Source: Rhodospirillales bacterium (GTDB lineage: Bacteria; Pseudomonadota; Alphaproteobacteria; Reyranellales; Reyranellaceae). From it: 57,317 nucleotides of DNA. Below are positions 8,025 through 15,358 of the stretch, in pieces. Both the position numbers and the translations under genes were made by a program. The notes below the pieces were generated by a model, which saw only the letters and a program-made list of their open reading frames with translations, was not told the DNA's origin and searched no databases. Position 1 is the first letter of the stretch. Every line of letters starts with the position of its first letter. The DNA is taken from the NCBI GenBank assembly GCA_016185145.1, contig JACPOB010000055.1:1-57317 (forward strand), given 5' to 3'.

Positions 8025-8687
8025 ATGGCAACCGATCGCGCTTCCTTGAGCAAGGTCGTGAGCGAGCAGATCCGCGGCCAGATCCTCGACGGCAAGCTGA
8101 GGCCCGGCGAGCGCCTGGTCGAGGACAGGCTCTCGGCCGAACTCGGCGTGTCGCGCGTGCCGGTGCGCGAGGCGCTGCGCGTGCTGTCGACCGAAGGCCT
8201 GGTGAGGCTGGAGCCCAACCGCGGCGCCAGCGTCGCCGAGGTCACGCCCGAGATGGTGGCCGAGCTCGTCGAGGTGCGCACCCTCCTGGAAGCGCTGAAC
8301 GCCCGGCTGGCCGCACGCCGCCACGATCCCGGCATCGTCGCCGCCCTGCAGGAAACGCTGAAGCGCGGCAATGCCGCCGCCCAGTCCGCCTCGCCCGATC
8401 AGCTCGCCCGGCTGAACGGCGAGTTCCACGAGCGCCTGGCCGAGGCCAGCCGCAACTCCGTGCTGTCCGACATCATGCGCAGCTTGCGCGAGCGCACCTC
8501 CCTCGCCTTCTCCATCAACGGCCGTGTGCGCGCGCGTGAAGACTGGAAGGAACACGCCGGCATCCTGGCCGCCGTGATCGACGGCGACGAGGAACTGGCC
8601 GCGCTATTGGCCTCGCGGCACGTGCAGAACGCGGCGGCGGCGTTCGCGAAGGCTCGGGAAGCGACGGACCAGGCGGCGGCGGATTAG
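8025..8687 (+). CDS. GntR-family transcriptional regulator, FCD subfamily
   Basis: 220 residues: an N-terminal winged helix (about 8-75; SEQIRGQILDGKLRPGERL and VSRVPVREALRVL are diagnostic) and a C-terminal FCD ligand domain with histidines in NGEFHERL, KEHAGIL and SRHVQNA that normally hold a metal and sense a carboxylate-type ligand. It directly follows the HbpS-like gene. The palindrome ATTGTATACAAT upstream of 6706 matches the operator type of this family, so autoregulation of the cluster by its substrate is likely. Confidence 0.9.
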   Translation: MATDRASLSKVVSEQIRGQILDGKLRPGERLVEDRLSAELGVSRVPVREALRVLSTEGLVRLEPNRGASVAEVTPEMVAELVEVRTLLEALNARLAARRHDPGIVAALQETLKRGNAAAQSASPDQLARLNGEFHERLAEASRNSVLSDIMRSLRERTSLAFSINGRVRAREDWKEHAGILAAVIDGDEELAALLASRHVQNAAAAFAKAREATDQAAAD

Positions 8688-8945
8688 GCTCGGCACAGAC
8701 TGGCTGACAAGCGAACGGGATCATGTTCGCCACGCGTCTCGGGAAATCGCCTCAAGCCATCGATGTCTGTGATCCTTCCGGCACCGGTGGCGGCCGGGCA
8801 CTGTCCGTCAAACGCGGACACAAACGACAATGCGTGCTTCGCGTCGCGCGTCGAGGCCAAGTGCATGCACTGCAGTCATCGCCGGCGATTTATCGGTATT
8901 TCCGGTATTTCCGACAGAGGTCGTAGCGGTGCCTCGAAGGCCAAC

Positions 8946-8961
8946 CCACTATTAATAGTGG
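8946..8961. repeat. Perfect 16-bp palindrome
   Basis: CCACTATTAATAGTGG, its own reverse complement, in the gene-poor stretch. It is operator-like in form but has no gene directly beside it. Confidence 0.6.
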
Positions 8962-9106
8962 CTATAGCGTAGAACCTGATCGATGACGGAAGATCAATAG
9001 CTCGTCGACCGCTGGTAGGCGTGAATTTCACTGGATTTGGCTAGCCCCACAAACACTGGCGAAGCCATTGAATCTTCAGCCTTTTTTAATTTCGCTAGTT
9101 TAGCTG

Positions 9107-9189
9107 GCCGTTTTTCCCTCATTCCCGACCAAACCGCCCTCGTTTCCTCAAAAAAGAGCGGCTTCGCTCGGGATGAGGGAAAACCGGCC
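9107..9189. repeat. Near-perfect 22-bp inverted repeat (hairpin element)
   Basis: Arm 9107-9128 begins GGCCGTTTTTCCCTC; the other arm (9168-9189) ends GAGGGAAAACCGGCC. The arms match apart from one bulge and one mismatch, around a 39-base loop that has its own small CCGC/GCGG stem. It could be a MITE remnant or a structured RNA; there is no clear T-run for a terminator. Confidence 0.6.
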
Positions 9190-9308
9190 CCGACAGGGCT
9201 GCCGCCAGGCGCGATGGAGTATCGGATGAACGATGCATAGAGCGGAGCCCGCCGGGAAGGCGAACGCATGGTGCGTATAACTTAAGTGTCTCTAAATGTC
9301 AACTACCG

Positions 9309-9413
9309 TTATTTTACCGCGAGACCCTCGCCGATCTCCGGCGTGCGGTCGATCAGTTGCTTGACAATCGGCACGTCGTGGATCGGCCCGACTACCGGGC
9401 AGCCGACTGATTC
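9309..9413 (-). pseudogene. 3' remnant of a second nitronate monooxygenase gene
   Basis: The minus-strand translation ends with IHDVPIVKQLIDRT, matching IRDVPTVKELIDRT near the C-terminus of the intact gene at 9872-10849 (11 of 14 identical). At DNA level about 65 bases align with roughly 80 percent identity to about 9929-9995. Upstream of this the resemblance stops, so only the last 30 or so codons survive, with their own TAA stop. It is a diverged paralogue fragment rather than a recent duplicate. Confidence 0.7.
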
Positions 9414-9517
9414 CGCGCCACGCTGCCGTGACGCTGCGTTGATACAATCAGCAGTTTGCTTCGGCGTCGCAAGGGCGTTCTCCTGTGCCGCCGCGCACGA
9501 CGGACGGACCTCGACAC

Positions 9518-9868
9518 GTGGAGCTCCTTCAGAAACGGCTTCGCATTGCGCTGGCCGCAGCGCTCTCACTGCTCGCCGCAATATTGGTCTTTCGCCCCAG
9601 CTACGATCGTGCAGCTGAGCCTTGTGTCCCTGACCTAACGTACTCTACGCCCAACGAGTCTCGGCTGCTGGCAAGTCCGGGCACCTGCTCCTTTGATGGG
9701 CGGTCGATTCCCCATGGCGGTCACATCAACCTGTACCACGAGCCGAGCGTTTCGGCTCCGGACAAGTGCATCTACGAAAGCCGATACTGCCGGTTCGGCG
9801 TGCTGTCGGATGGGTTTTTCACCTACCGTAGCTGCAGTGTGCGCACCACCGAACCTCCCGGACAGCGC
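9518..9868 (+). pseudogene. Fragment of a membrane-anchored Cys-rich secreted protein
   Basis: A candidate GTG start (9518) is followed by a membrane segment (LRIALAAALSLLAAILVF) and an outer domain with paired cysteines: CSFDGRSIPHG, KCIYESRYCRFG, YRSC. This resembles a repeat found in secreted bacterial proteins of the form C-x-(F/W/Y)-(N/D)-G-x-x-I-x-H-G ... C ... C-x-x-G-x-L-S-G ... SC (recalled pattern, not searched). The frame then runs without a stop into the antisense of the monooxygenase gene, so the authentic C-terminus is missing and the gene is probably broken at the junction near 9850-9870. Codon use and GC differ from neighbours. Confidence 0.5.
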
Positions 9869-9871
9869 GCC

Positions 9872-10849
9872 TCACGCCGCCGCCAGCCGCGACAGGCGCT
9901 GATGGATGATGGTTTCGGCCTCGCGCATGGTGCGGTCGATCAGCTCCTTGACCGTCGGCACGTCGCGGATCAGCCCGGCGACCATGCCGCACGACCAGGC
10001 GCCGGCATCCATCTCGCCCTGTTTCATGATGCGCGGATAGACGCCCGCGACCTCGGGCAGGATGTCCTCGAACTTGATCTTGGAGCCCAGCGCCTTCTCC
10101 TTCTCCAAGAGGCGATCGACGGCGGCATTCTTCAGCACGCGCTCGGTGTTGCGCAGGGGCCGCATGACAAGCCGCGTGTCGAGCTCGCTCGCCGCCACCA
10201 GCGCCTGTTTCACGTGCTCGTGGATCGGCGCTTCCTTGGTCGCCATGAAGCGCGTGCCCATGCTCATGCCGTCGGCGCCGAGCGACAGCGCGGCGACCAG
10301 CGAGCGGCCGTCGGCCATGCCGCCCGAGGCGACAAAGGGGATCTTCAGCTCCTCGGCGGCGCGCGGCAGCAGGATGAAGTTCGGCACGTCGTCCTCGCCA
10401 GGATGGCCGCCGCATTCGAAGCCGTCGACGCTCACCGCGTCGCAGCCGATCGATTCGGCCTTCAGCGAATGGCGCACCGAGGTGCATTTGTGGATCACCT
10501 TGATGCCGGCCTCCTTGAGCGCCGGCAGCCACTTCTGCGGGTTGTTGCCTGCCGTCTCGACGATCTTCACGCCGCCCTCGACGATCGCCTTGATGTAGCC
10601 CGGATAGTCGGGCGGCGTGACCGACGGCAGGAAGGTCAGGTTCACGCCGAACGGCTTGTCGGTCATCTCGCGGCAGCGGCGGATCTCCTTGGCGAGGTTC
10701 TCGGGGTTGCCCTGCGTCAACCCGGTGATGATGCCGAGCCCGCCGGCGTTCGACACGGCCGCGGCAAGCTCGGCAAAGCCGACGAAATGCATGCCGCCCT
10801 GGATGATCGGATGCTCGATGCCTAAGAGTTCGGTGATCTTGGTCTTCAT
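9872..10849 (-). CDS. Nitronate monooxygenase / FMN-dependent 2-nitropropane dioxygenase family
   Basis: 325-residue TIM-barrel flavoprotein. The N-terminus IEHPIIQGGM, the FECGGHPG segment, and the phosphate-binding SGGMADGR and ALSLGADGMSMGTRF are typical of the NMO/FabK family, which oxidises nitronates or reduces enoyl thioesters with FMN. In this setting, next to an enoyl-CoA hydratase and CaiB, an acyl-CoA related role is possible. The start codon ATG at 10849 is preceded by a purine-rich stretch. It is followed downstream by a remnant of a related gene. Confidence 0.85.
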   Translation of the reverse strand: MKTKITELLGIEHPIIQGGMHFVGFAELAAAVSNAGGLGIITGLTQGNPENLAKEIRRCREMTDKPFGVNLTFLPSVTPPDYPGYIKAIVEGGVKIVETAGNNPQKWLPALKEAGIKVIHKCTSVRHSLKAESIGCDAVSVDGFECGGHPGEDDVPNFILLPRAAEELKIPFVASGGMADGRSLVAALSLGADGMSMGTRFMATKEAPIHEHVKQALVAASELDTRLVMRPLRNTERVLKNAAVDRLLEKEKALGSKIKFEDILPEVAGVYPRIMKQGEMDAGAWSCGMVAGLIRDVPTVKELIDRTMREAETIIHQRLSRLAAA

Positions 10850-10882
10850 GTCTGCTCCATAGCACGGATCGTGGAGGCCGGC

Positions 10883-11671
10883 TCAACGGCCGGTGAACCG
10901 TGCCTCGCGGCGCTCCACGAACGAGCGGATGCCTTCCTTGGCGTCCTCGGTGCCCATCACCTTGGCGTGGATGCCGGGAATGCAGGCGATCGCCGTGGCC
11001 TCGCCCGCCTGGATGTAGTGCAGCGCCGCCTCCTTCATGGCGCGGATGCCGATCGGCGCGTTGCCCGCGATTCGCCGGGCAAGCTCCATGGCGCGCGCGA
11101 CCTGCTGGCCAGCCGGCACCACCTCCTGCACCAGGCCGATCTGCAATGCGCGCTCAGCGTCGAACTCATCGCAGAGCATGAGGTGGTACATCGCGTTGCC
11201 CCATCCCGTGCGGGTGAGGAAGCGGAAGTGCGCACCACCCAGCGGCGCAATGCCCCGCCGCGATTCCATTTGGCAGAAGCGGGCGGTGTCGGCGGCGACC
11301 ACGATGTCGGCGGCCAGCATCATCTCGATGCCGATCGTGAGGCAAAGGCCCTGCACGGCGGCGACCACTGGCTTGAAGGTGCGGCGCTTGAGAGCGAACG
11401 GGTCGATGTTGCCGGCCGGGCTGTCGCGCCGCTCGCGCGTCGGACCGAAGAACTTCGGCATGTCGAGGCCTGCAGTCGTGTGGTCGCCGGCAAAGCACAG
11501 CACCGCCACCCAGGCCTCGTCGTCGGCATCGAAGGCCGTGAAGGCCTCCGACAGCTTTTCCATCATGTCGGGCGTGAAGGCGTTCTTCTTGGCGACGTTG
11601 TCGACCTCGATCCTGAACACGCGCCCGTCGGTCTCGGTGCGCACCGTGCCGGTCTTCGCTGCATCAGTCAT
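10883..11671 (-). CDS. Enoyl-CoA hydratase/isomerase family protein
   Basis: 262-residue crotonase-fold protein, acting on a CoA thioester in the cytoplasm. VQGLCLTIGIEMMLAADIVVA provides the second oxyanion-hole region, and ARFCQMESRRGIAPLGG the usual continuation; the first oxyanion segment is DHTTAGLDM. The start ATG at 11671 overlaps the stop of the GST gene by four bases (ATGA), so hydratase and GST are coupled. The classical Glu pair of hydratases is not obvious (ESRRGIAPLGGAHF), so hydratase versus isomerase or hydrolase activity is open. Confidence 0.85.
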   Translation of the reverse strand: MTDAAKTGTVRTETDGRVFRIEVDNVAKKNAFTPDMMEKLSEAFTAFDADDEAWVAVLCFAGDHTTAGLDMPKFFGPTRERRDSPAGNIDPFALKRRTFKPVVAAVQGLCLTIGIEMMLAADIVVAADTARFCQMESRRGIAPLGGAHFRFLTRTGWGNAMYHLMLCDEFDAERALQIGLVQEVVPAGQQVARAMELARRIAGNAPIGIRAMKEAALHYIQAGEATAIACIPGIHAKVMGTEDAKEGIRSFVERREARFTGR

Positions 11672-12339
11672 CGAGGGCTTTCCTTGGCTGCGGGAGGCGG
11701 AGGGATGTTGGCGCGCAGCGCAGCCTGATAGGCCGGCCGCCGGGCAATGCGCGCGGCATAGTCGGTGCAGATCGCGGGCACCGGCACGCCGTAGTTGACG
11801 GCCCAGACCAGGCAGGTGGTGAGCAGCATGTCGGCGCTGCTGAAGCGCTCGCCGACCAGGAAGCTGCGGCCCTCGCCCAGCGCCTGCACGACGTGGTGCA
11901 GCTGGTTCCCGAAGTACGTGGCCGCGCTGTCGACCGCCATCGGGGCCTCGCCATAGATGTGTTTCAGATCGCGGTGACGGCGCATGACGTAGAGGCTCGT
12001 GGCGTCGAGCTCCATGGCGATGTGGAAGCACCATTCAAGCCATTGCGCGCGCTGGCGCGCATCGCGCGGGATCAGCGCGTTGTCGGCCGTGCCGTAGGTC
12101 TCCGAAAGATAGGCGATGATCGCCGGGCTCTCGGCGATGGTGAAGTCGCCGTCCTGCAGCACCGGAATCTTCCGCCGCGGATTGATGCGTCCGAATTCCG
12201 CCGTCTGGGTTTCCCCGGTGCGCGGCTGGATCGGACGCAGGACGTAGTCGAGCCCGAGCTCGTGCAAAGCCCACAAGGCCCGCAACGTCCGGCTGGTGCT
12301 GACGCCCCAAAGGGTGAGTTGCGGACGATCGAGGGCCAT
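11668..12339 (-). CDS. Glutathione S-transferase family protein
   Basis: 223 residues with a thioredoxin-like N-domain (SRTLRALWALHELGLDY, then RKIPVLQDGDFTIAESPAIIAYL, the cis-Pro and ESxAI glutathione site) and an all-helical C-domain (SSADMLLTTCLVW). It is the first gene of a leftward operon with the enoyl-CoA hydratase. A 20-bp palindromic site 20 bases upstream of its start is shared with the CaiB gene. Confidence 0.9.
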   Translation of the reverse strand: MALDRPQLTLWGVSTSRTLRALWALHELGLDYVLRPIQPRTGETQTAEFGRINPRRKIPVLQDGDFTIAESPAIIAYLSETYGTADNALIPRDARQRAQWLEWCFHIAMELDATSLYVMRRHRDLKHIYGEAPMAVDSAATYFGNQLHHVVQALGEGRSFLVGERFSSADMLLTTCLVWAVNYGVPVPAICTDYAARIARRPAYQAALRANIPPPPAAKESPR

Positions 12340-12359
12340 TGACCGGTCGATGGGTTGTC

Positions 12360-12379
12360 AGTGTGAAAACAACACCTAT
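12360..12379 (-). promoter_or_regulatory. Palindromic operator-like site upstream of GST gene
   Basis: Read on the minus strand it is ATAGGTGT-N7-ACACT. The same half-sites and the same 7-base spacing occur at 13343-13362 in front of the CaiB gene. The HxlR gene lies between the two sites and is the likely binder. Confidence 0.6.
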
Positions 12380-12423
12380 CAGTCTGGACTCGATTCGCCC
12401 AGGGTCGCAAGTGGATTCCTGGT

Positions 12424-12954
12424 CTAGCGACGCGAGGGGGCGGTCGCCGGTCGACGCCGCTTGGCGGCGGCGGTCGGCTGGCCGGGCGGCAGGTGGCGGG
12501 GGCTGTCGGCGCCCGGTCCGCGATGGACATGGATCCGCTTGGGATCCAGCGGCTCGCCGCATTCCGAGCAGATCATCACCGGATCGAAGGTCTTGCCGCA
12601 GTCGAGATGCTGGTGCAGCAGCGGCCGGCCCTTCTTGCCCGACATATAGACGTCGCCCCAATGCACGATCGCCATGACGATGGGGTAAAGATCCAGCCCC
12701 TTCTGCGTCAGGCGGTATTCGTAGCGCAGCGGCCGCTGCTGATAGGGCACCTTGGCGAGCACGAAATCGTCGACGAGCTTGCGCAAGCGGCGGGCGAGGA
12801 TCGGCCGGGTGACGCCGAGCCGCGCCTGGAATTCCTCGAAGCGGCGCACGCGCAGGAAGCAGTCGCGCAGGATGAGAAGGGTCCAGCGATCGCCGATGAC
12901 GGACACGGTCCGCGCCATCGAGCACGCCTCGTCTTCAAGCTTGTTCCAACGCAT
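12424..12954 (-). CDS. HxlR-family transcriptional regulator with C-terminal Cys motif
   Basis: 176 residues. Residues about 8-105 form the HxlR winged helix (ACSMARTVSVIGDRWTLLILRD, then RFEEFQARLGVTRPILARRL and the YRLTQKGLDLYPIV wing). The C-terminal extension contains CGKTFDPVMICSECG, three cysteines that could bind metal or sense redox, followed by a basic Pro-rich tail. Start set at MRWNKL; a longer frame to 13047 lacks support. Its flanks carry the paired operator-like sites at 12360 and 13343, suggesting it controls the GST/hydratase operon and CaiB. Confidence 0.9.
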   Translation of the reverse strand: MRWNKLEDEACSMARTVSVIGDRWTLLILRDCFLRVRRFEEFQARLGVTRPILARRLRKLVDDFVLAKVPYQQRPLRYEYRLTQKGLDLYPIVMAIVHWGDVYMSGKKGRPLLHQHLDCGKTFDPVMICSECGEPLDPKRIHVHRGPGADSPRHLPPGQPTAAAKRRRPATAPSRR

Positions 12955-13076
12955 GGTGAACGCGCGCCTATATCTATGCCGGGGCAACCGGCATCCTACC
13001 ATCATCAGTTCACAAAGAACATTCGTCGGGCGCACGGCAATCCTCATAGGCGCTTTGCTTTCGATTCACGCACAAG

Positions 13077-13203
13077 CTCATCCTGAGGAGCCGCGCGAAT
13101 ACGCGCATTCACATGCGCGCCGGGCGTCTCGAAGGATGCGAACCAGTCTCGGTGTTGCCCACCCTTCGAGACGCGATCCTGCAGACCGCTCCTCAGGGTG
13201 AGG
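13077..13203. repeat. Palindromic intergenic repeat, family A (copy 2)
   Basis: Same element as at 7448: CTCATCCTGAGGAGC at one end, GCTCCTCAGGGTGAGG at the other, inner arms GTCTCGAAGGATG and ACCCTTCGAGACG. It lies in the 420-base gap between the divergent HxlR and CaiB genes, the rest of which is promoter DNA. Confidence 0.9.
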
Positions 13204-13342
13204 TCAAGCGTAAGCTAGCGCCTATAACGGCGATCCTCCCCGCCGGCCGCCGCGGCCTGGGATTAGATTTGGTCGCCGGGTCATGATTTCTCCGAGGGAA
13301 CACCGACACGGCTGCTTGTTGCGGCAGGTCTATCGGCCTCTT

Positions 13343-13362
13343 ATAGGTGTCGAAACGACACT
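13343..13362 (+). promoter_or_regulatory. Palindromic operator-like site upstream of CaiB gene
   Basis: ATAGGTGT-CGAAACG-ACACT, containing the dyad GTGTCG-AAA-CGACAC. It overlaps a possible -10 (TATAGG, with TTGCGG 17 bases upstream) and ends 12 bases before the CaiB ATG. It matches the site at 12360-12379 in half-sites and spacing. Confidence 0.6.
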
Positions 13363-13374
13363 CTGGGAGCTGCC

Positions 13375-14571
13375 ATGACGGGTCCGCTGTCCGGCGTTCG
13401 GGTCATCGACCTCACAAGCGTGGTGTCCGGTCCCTTCGCCACGATGTTCCTGGCCGACCAGGGCGCCGACGTGATCAAGGTCGAGCCGTTGACCGGGGAC
13501 ATCACGCGCCGCAGTCGCCAGGCGGTCGATCCGACGGGGCAGTTCTCCGCCCTGTTCATCTCGACCAACCGCGGCAAGCGCTCGATCGCCCTCGACATCA
13601 AGCAGCCGGAAGGCGCCGAGATATTGCGGCGGCTGATCGCGCGCGCCGACGTGCTGGTGCAGAACTTCCGGCCGCAGGTCATGGAGCGGCTCGGCCTGGG
13701 CGAGGCCGCCGTGCGGACCCTCAATCCCCGGCTGATCTACGTCTCGATCAGCGGCGCGGGCGACAGCGGTCCCTACGCCGAGAAGCGCATCTACGACCCG
13801 ATCATCCAGGGACTGTCGGGCTTCGCCGACGTCCAGGCCGAGGCCAAGACGCGGCGGCCGCAGATGATCCGCACCATCGTCGCCGACAAGACGACCTCGG
13901 TGTTCACGGCGCAGGCGGTCGCTTCCGCGCTCTATGCCCGCGAGAAGACCGGCAAGGGCCAGCACATCAAGATCGCGATGCTCGACGTCATGATCGCCTA
14001 CCTCTGGCCGGAAGCAATGATGCAGTACACCGTCGTCGGCAAGGAGGCGGCCGCGAGCGACCCCAACGCCCGGCCGGACCTGATCTTCCAGACGCTCGAC
14101 GGCTACATGACCGTGGGCACGATCTCGGATTCCGAATGGCAGGGCTTCTGCCGCGCCGCCGAGAGGCCCGAGCTGGCCGAGGACAAGCGCTTCAACACGC
14201 CGGGCGTCCGCAGCGCCAACGCGGCGGAGCGCATCACCCTGATGGGCGAGATCCTCGGCAAACGCACCACGGCCGACTGGCTGGGCCGGCTCGACGAGGC
14301 CGACGTGCCCTGCGCGCCAGTGCTGCGCCGCGGCGAGGTGATGGCCAACGAGCAGGTCGTGGCGCGCGGCCTGATCAGCGAGTTCGACCATCCCGGCATC
14401 GGCCGCGTACGCCAGCCGCGGCCCGCCGCCGAGTTCGCTGCCACGCCCGCCCGCGCCCCGTCGCCCGCGCCGGTGATCGGCGAGCATGGGCGCGAGATCC
14501 TGGCGGAGCTCGACTATGGCGAGGCGGAAATCGGCCGGCTGGCCGAGAGCAAGGTCGTGCGTCTGCCCTAG
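13375..14571 (+). CDS. CaiB/BaiF family CoA-transferase (class III)
   Basis: 398 residues, the usual length for class III CoA-transferases, which move CoA between acids. The N-terminus GVRVIDLTSVVSGPFATMFLADQGADVIKVE is diagnostic (the stretch spans residues 7-37), as is NRGKRSIALDIK. D141 in YDPIIQGLSG is the predicted catalytic aspartate that forms the acyl anhydride. Start ATG at 13375 follows GGGAG. The gene stands alone between an HxlR-type operator and a family A repeat, and probably activates the acid that the neighbouring beta-oxidation-like enzymes process. Confidence 0.93.
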   Translation: MTGPLSGVRVIDLTSVVSGPFATMFLADQGADVIKVEPLTGDITRRSRQAVDPTGQFSALFISTNRGKRSIALDIKQPEGAEILRRLIARADVLVQNFRPQVMERLGLGEAAVRTLNPRLIYVSISGAGDSGPYAEKRIYDPIIQGLSGFADVQAEAKTRRPQMIRTIVADKTTSVFTAQAVASALYAREKTGKGQHIKIAMLDVMIAYLWPEAMMQYTVVGKEAAASDPNARPDLIFQTLDGYMTVGTISDSEWQGFCRAAERPELAEDKRFNTPGVRSANAAERITLMGEILGKRTTADWLGRLDEADVPCAPVLRRGEVMANEQVVARGLISEFDHPGIGRVRQPRPAAEFAATPARAPSPAPVIGEHGREILAELDYGEAEIGRLAESKVVRLP

Positions 14572-14596
14572 TCCTCGCTTTCATTGATTGGAGACG

Positions 14597-14722
14597 ACCT
14601 CATCCTGAGGAGCCGCGCGCAGCTGAGCGCATTCAGATGCGCGTAGGCGTCTCGAAGGATGGCAACAGAGGCGATGTGGCCCACCCTTCGAGACGGCCCT
14701 GCGGGCCTCCTCAGGGTGAGGT
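14597..14722. repeat. Palindromic intergenic repeat, family A (copy 3)
   Basis: Same element as at 7448 and 13077, with ends ACCTCATCCTGAGGAGC and CTCCTCAGGGTGAGGT. It sits between the convergent CaiB and HCCA-isomerase-like genes and could form a bidirectional terminator. Confidence 0.9.
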
Positions 14723-14749
14723 CGGGCCATATCAACGCCCCCTTCAGGC

Positions 14750-15355
14750 TCATTTCTTCGCAGCGATCGCTTCCTCGACGTCGCGCAGGCGGTCCTTGCC
14801 GAAATAGATGTCGTCGTCGACGAAGAAGGTCGGCGAGCCGAAGGTGCCGCGCTCGACGGCGCGCGTGGTCTCGGCCAGCAGACCGTCCTTGACCTCCGCG
14901 GTCTGCGCCAGTTCGAAGAGCTTGTCGGCCGGCAGGTTCGACTCGAGCAGCGCTGCCTTCAGGACCGCCGGATCATCGAGCTTCTTGGGGTCGGCCCACA
15001 TGTGGCGGTAAACCTCGTCGACGTAGCGCTCGAAGATGCCGAGCTTCCTGGCCGCCACCGCCCCCCGCATGATCATCAGCGTATTGACCGGGAAGAAAGG
15101 GTTCGGCTTGAAGCGCGTGACGCCGTGCTGGCGCAGGAAGCGCTCGGTCTCCAGCCGATGGTACTCAGGCTTGTTCTTGATGCCGGCGTAGGCTTCGGCG
15201 GGCGAGCGGTTGCCGGTCATCTTGAAGACGCCGCCCAGCAGGATCGGCACGTAGTCGAATTTCACGCCCTGCCGCTTCTCGATCGCGGGAATGACGAGAT
15301 GGCTGAGGTAGGCGTTGGGGCTGCCGAAATCGAACAGGAAGTCTACCTTGGGCAT
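14750..15355 (-). CDS. 2-hydroxychromene-2-carboxylate isomerase family (DsbA-like fold)
   Basis: 201 residues. The N-terminus DFGSPNAYLS carries the catalytic Ser (S12) in the place of a redox Cys, typical of HCCA isomerases and kappa-class GSTs. TFGSPTFFVDDDIYFGKDRL is the conserved C-terminal element. Relatives use glutathione to isomerise aromatic catabolic intermediates. It starts three bases after the SDR stop and is the last gene of the synthetase-SDR-isomerase operon. Confidence 0.88.
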   Translation of the reverse strand: MPKVDFLFDFGSPNAYLSHLVIPAIEKRQGVKFDYVPILLGGVFKMTGNRSPAEAYAGIKNKPEYHRLETERFLRQHGVTRFKPNPFFPVNTLMIMRGAVAARKLGIFERYVDEVYRHMWADPKKLDDPAVLKAALLESNLPADKLFELAQTAEVKDGLLAETTRAVERGTFGSPTFFVDDDIYFGKDRLRDVEEAIAAKK

Positions 15356-15358
15356 AGG

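Larger units (their letters stand above)
8688..9308. other. AT-richer gene-poor region
   Basis: About 620 bases with visibly lower GC than the surroundings and no convincing gene. It holds a perfect 16-bp palindrome (8946-8961) and a long hairpin (9107-9189). Small open frames here lack ribosome binding sites and recognisable domains. It looks like decayed or acquired DNA. Confidence 0.5.

Noticed and set aside
8994..9269. Small open frames on both strands in the AT-rich stretch
   Set aside because: No ribosome binding sites, no recognisable motif, and they span the long hairpin; probably non-coding.
9869..10825. Continuation of the Cys-rich protein frame
   Set aside because: It runs antisense through the nitronate monooxygenase gene and loses all resemblance to the secreted-protein domain after the SC motif.
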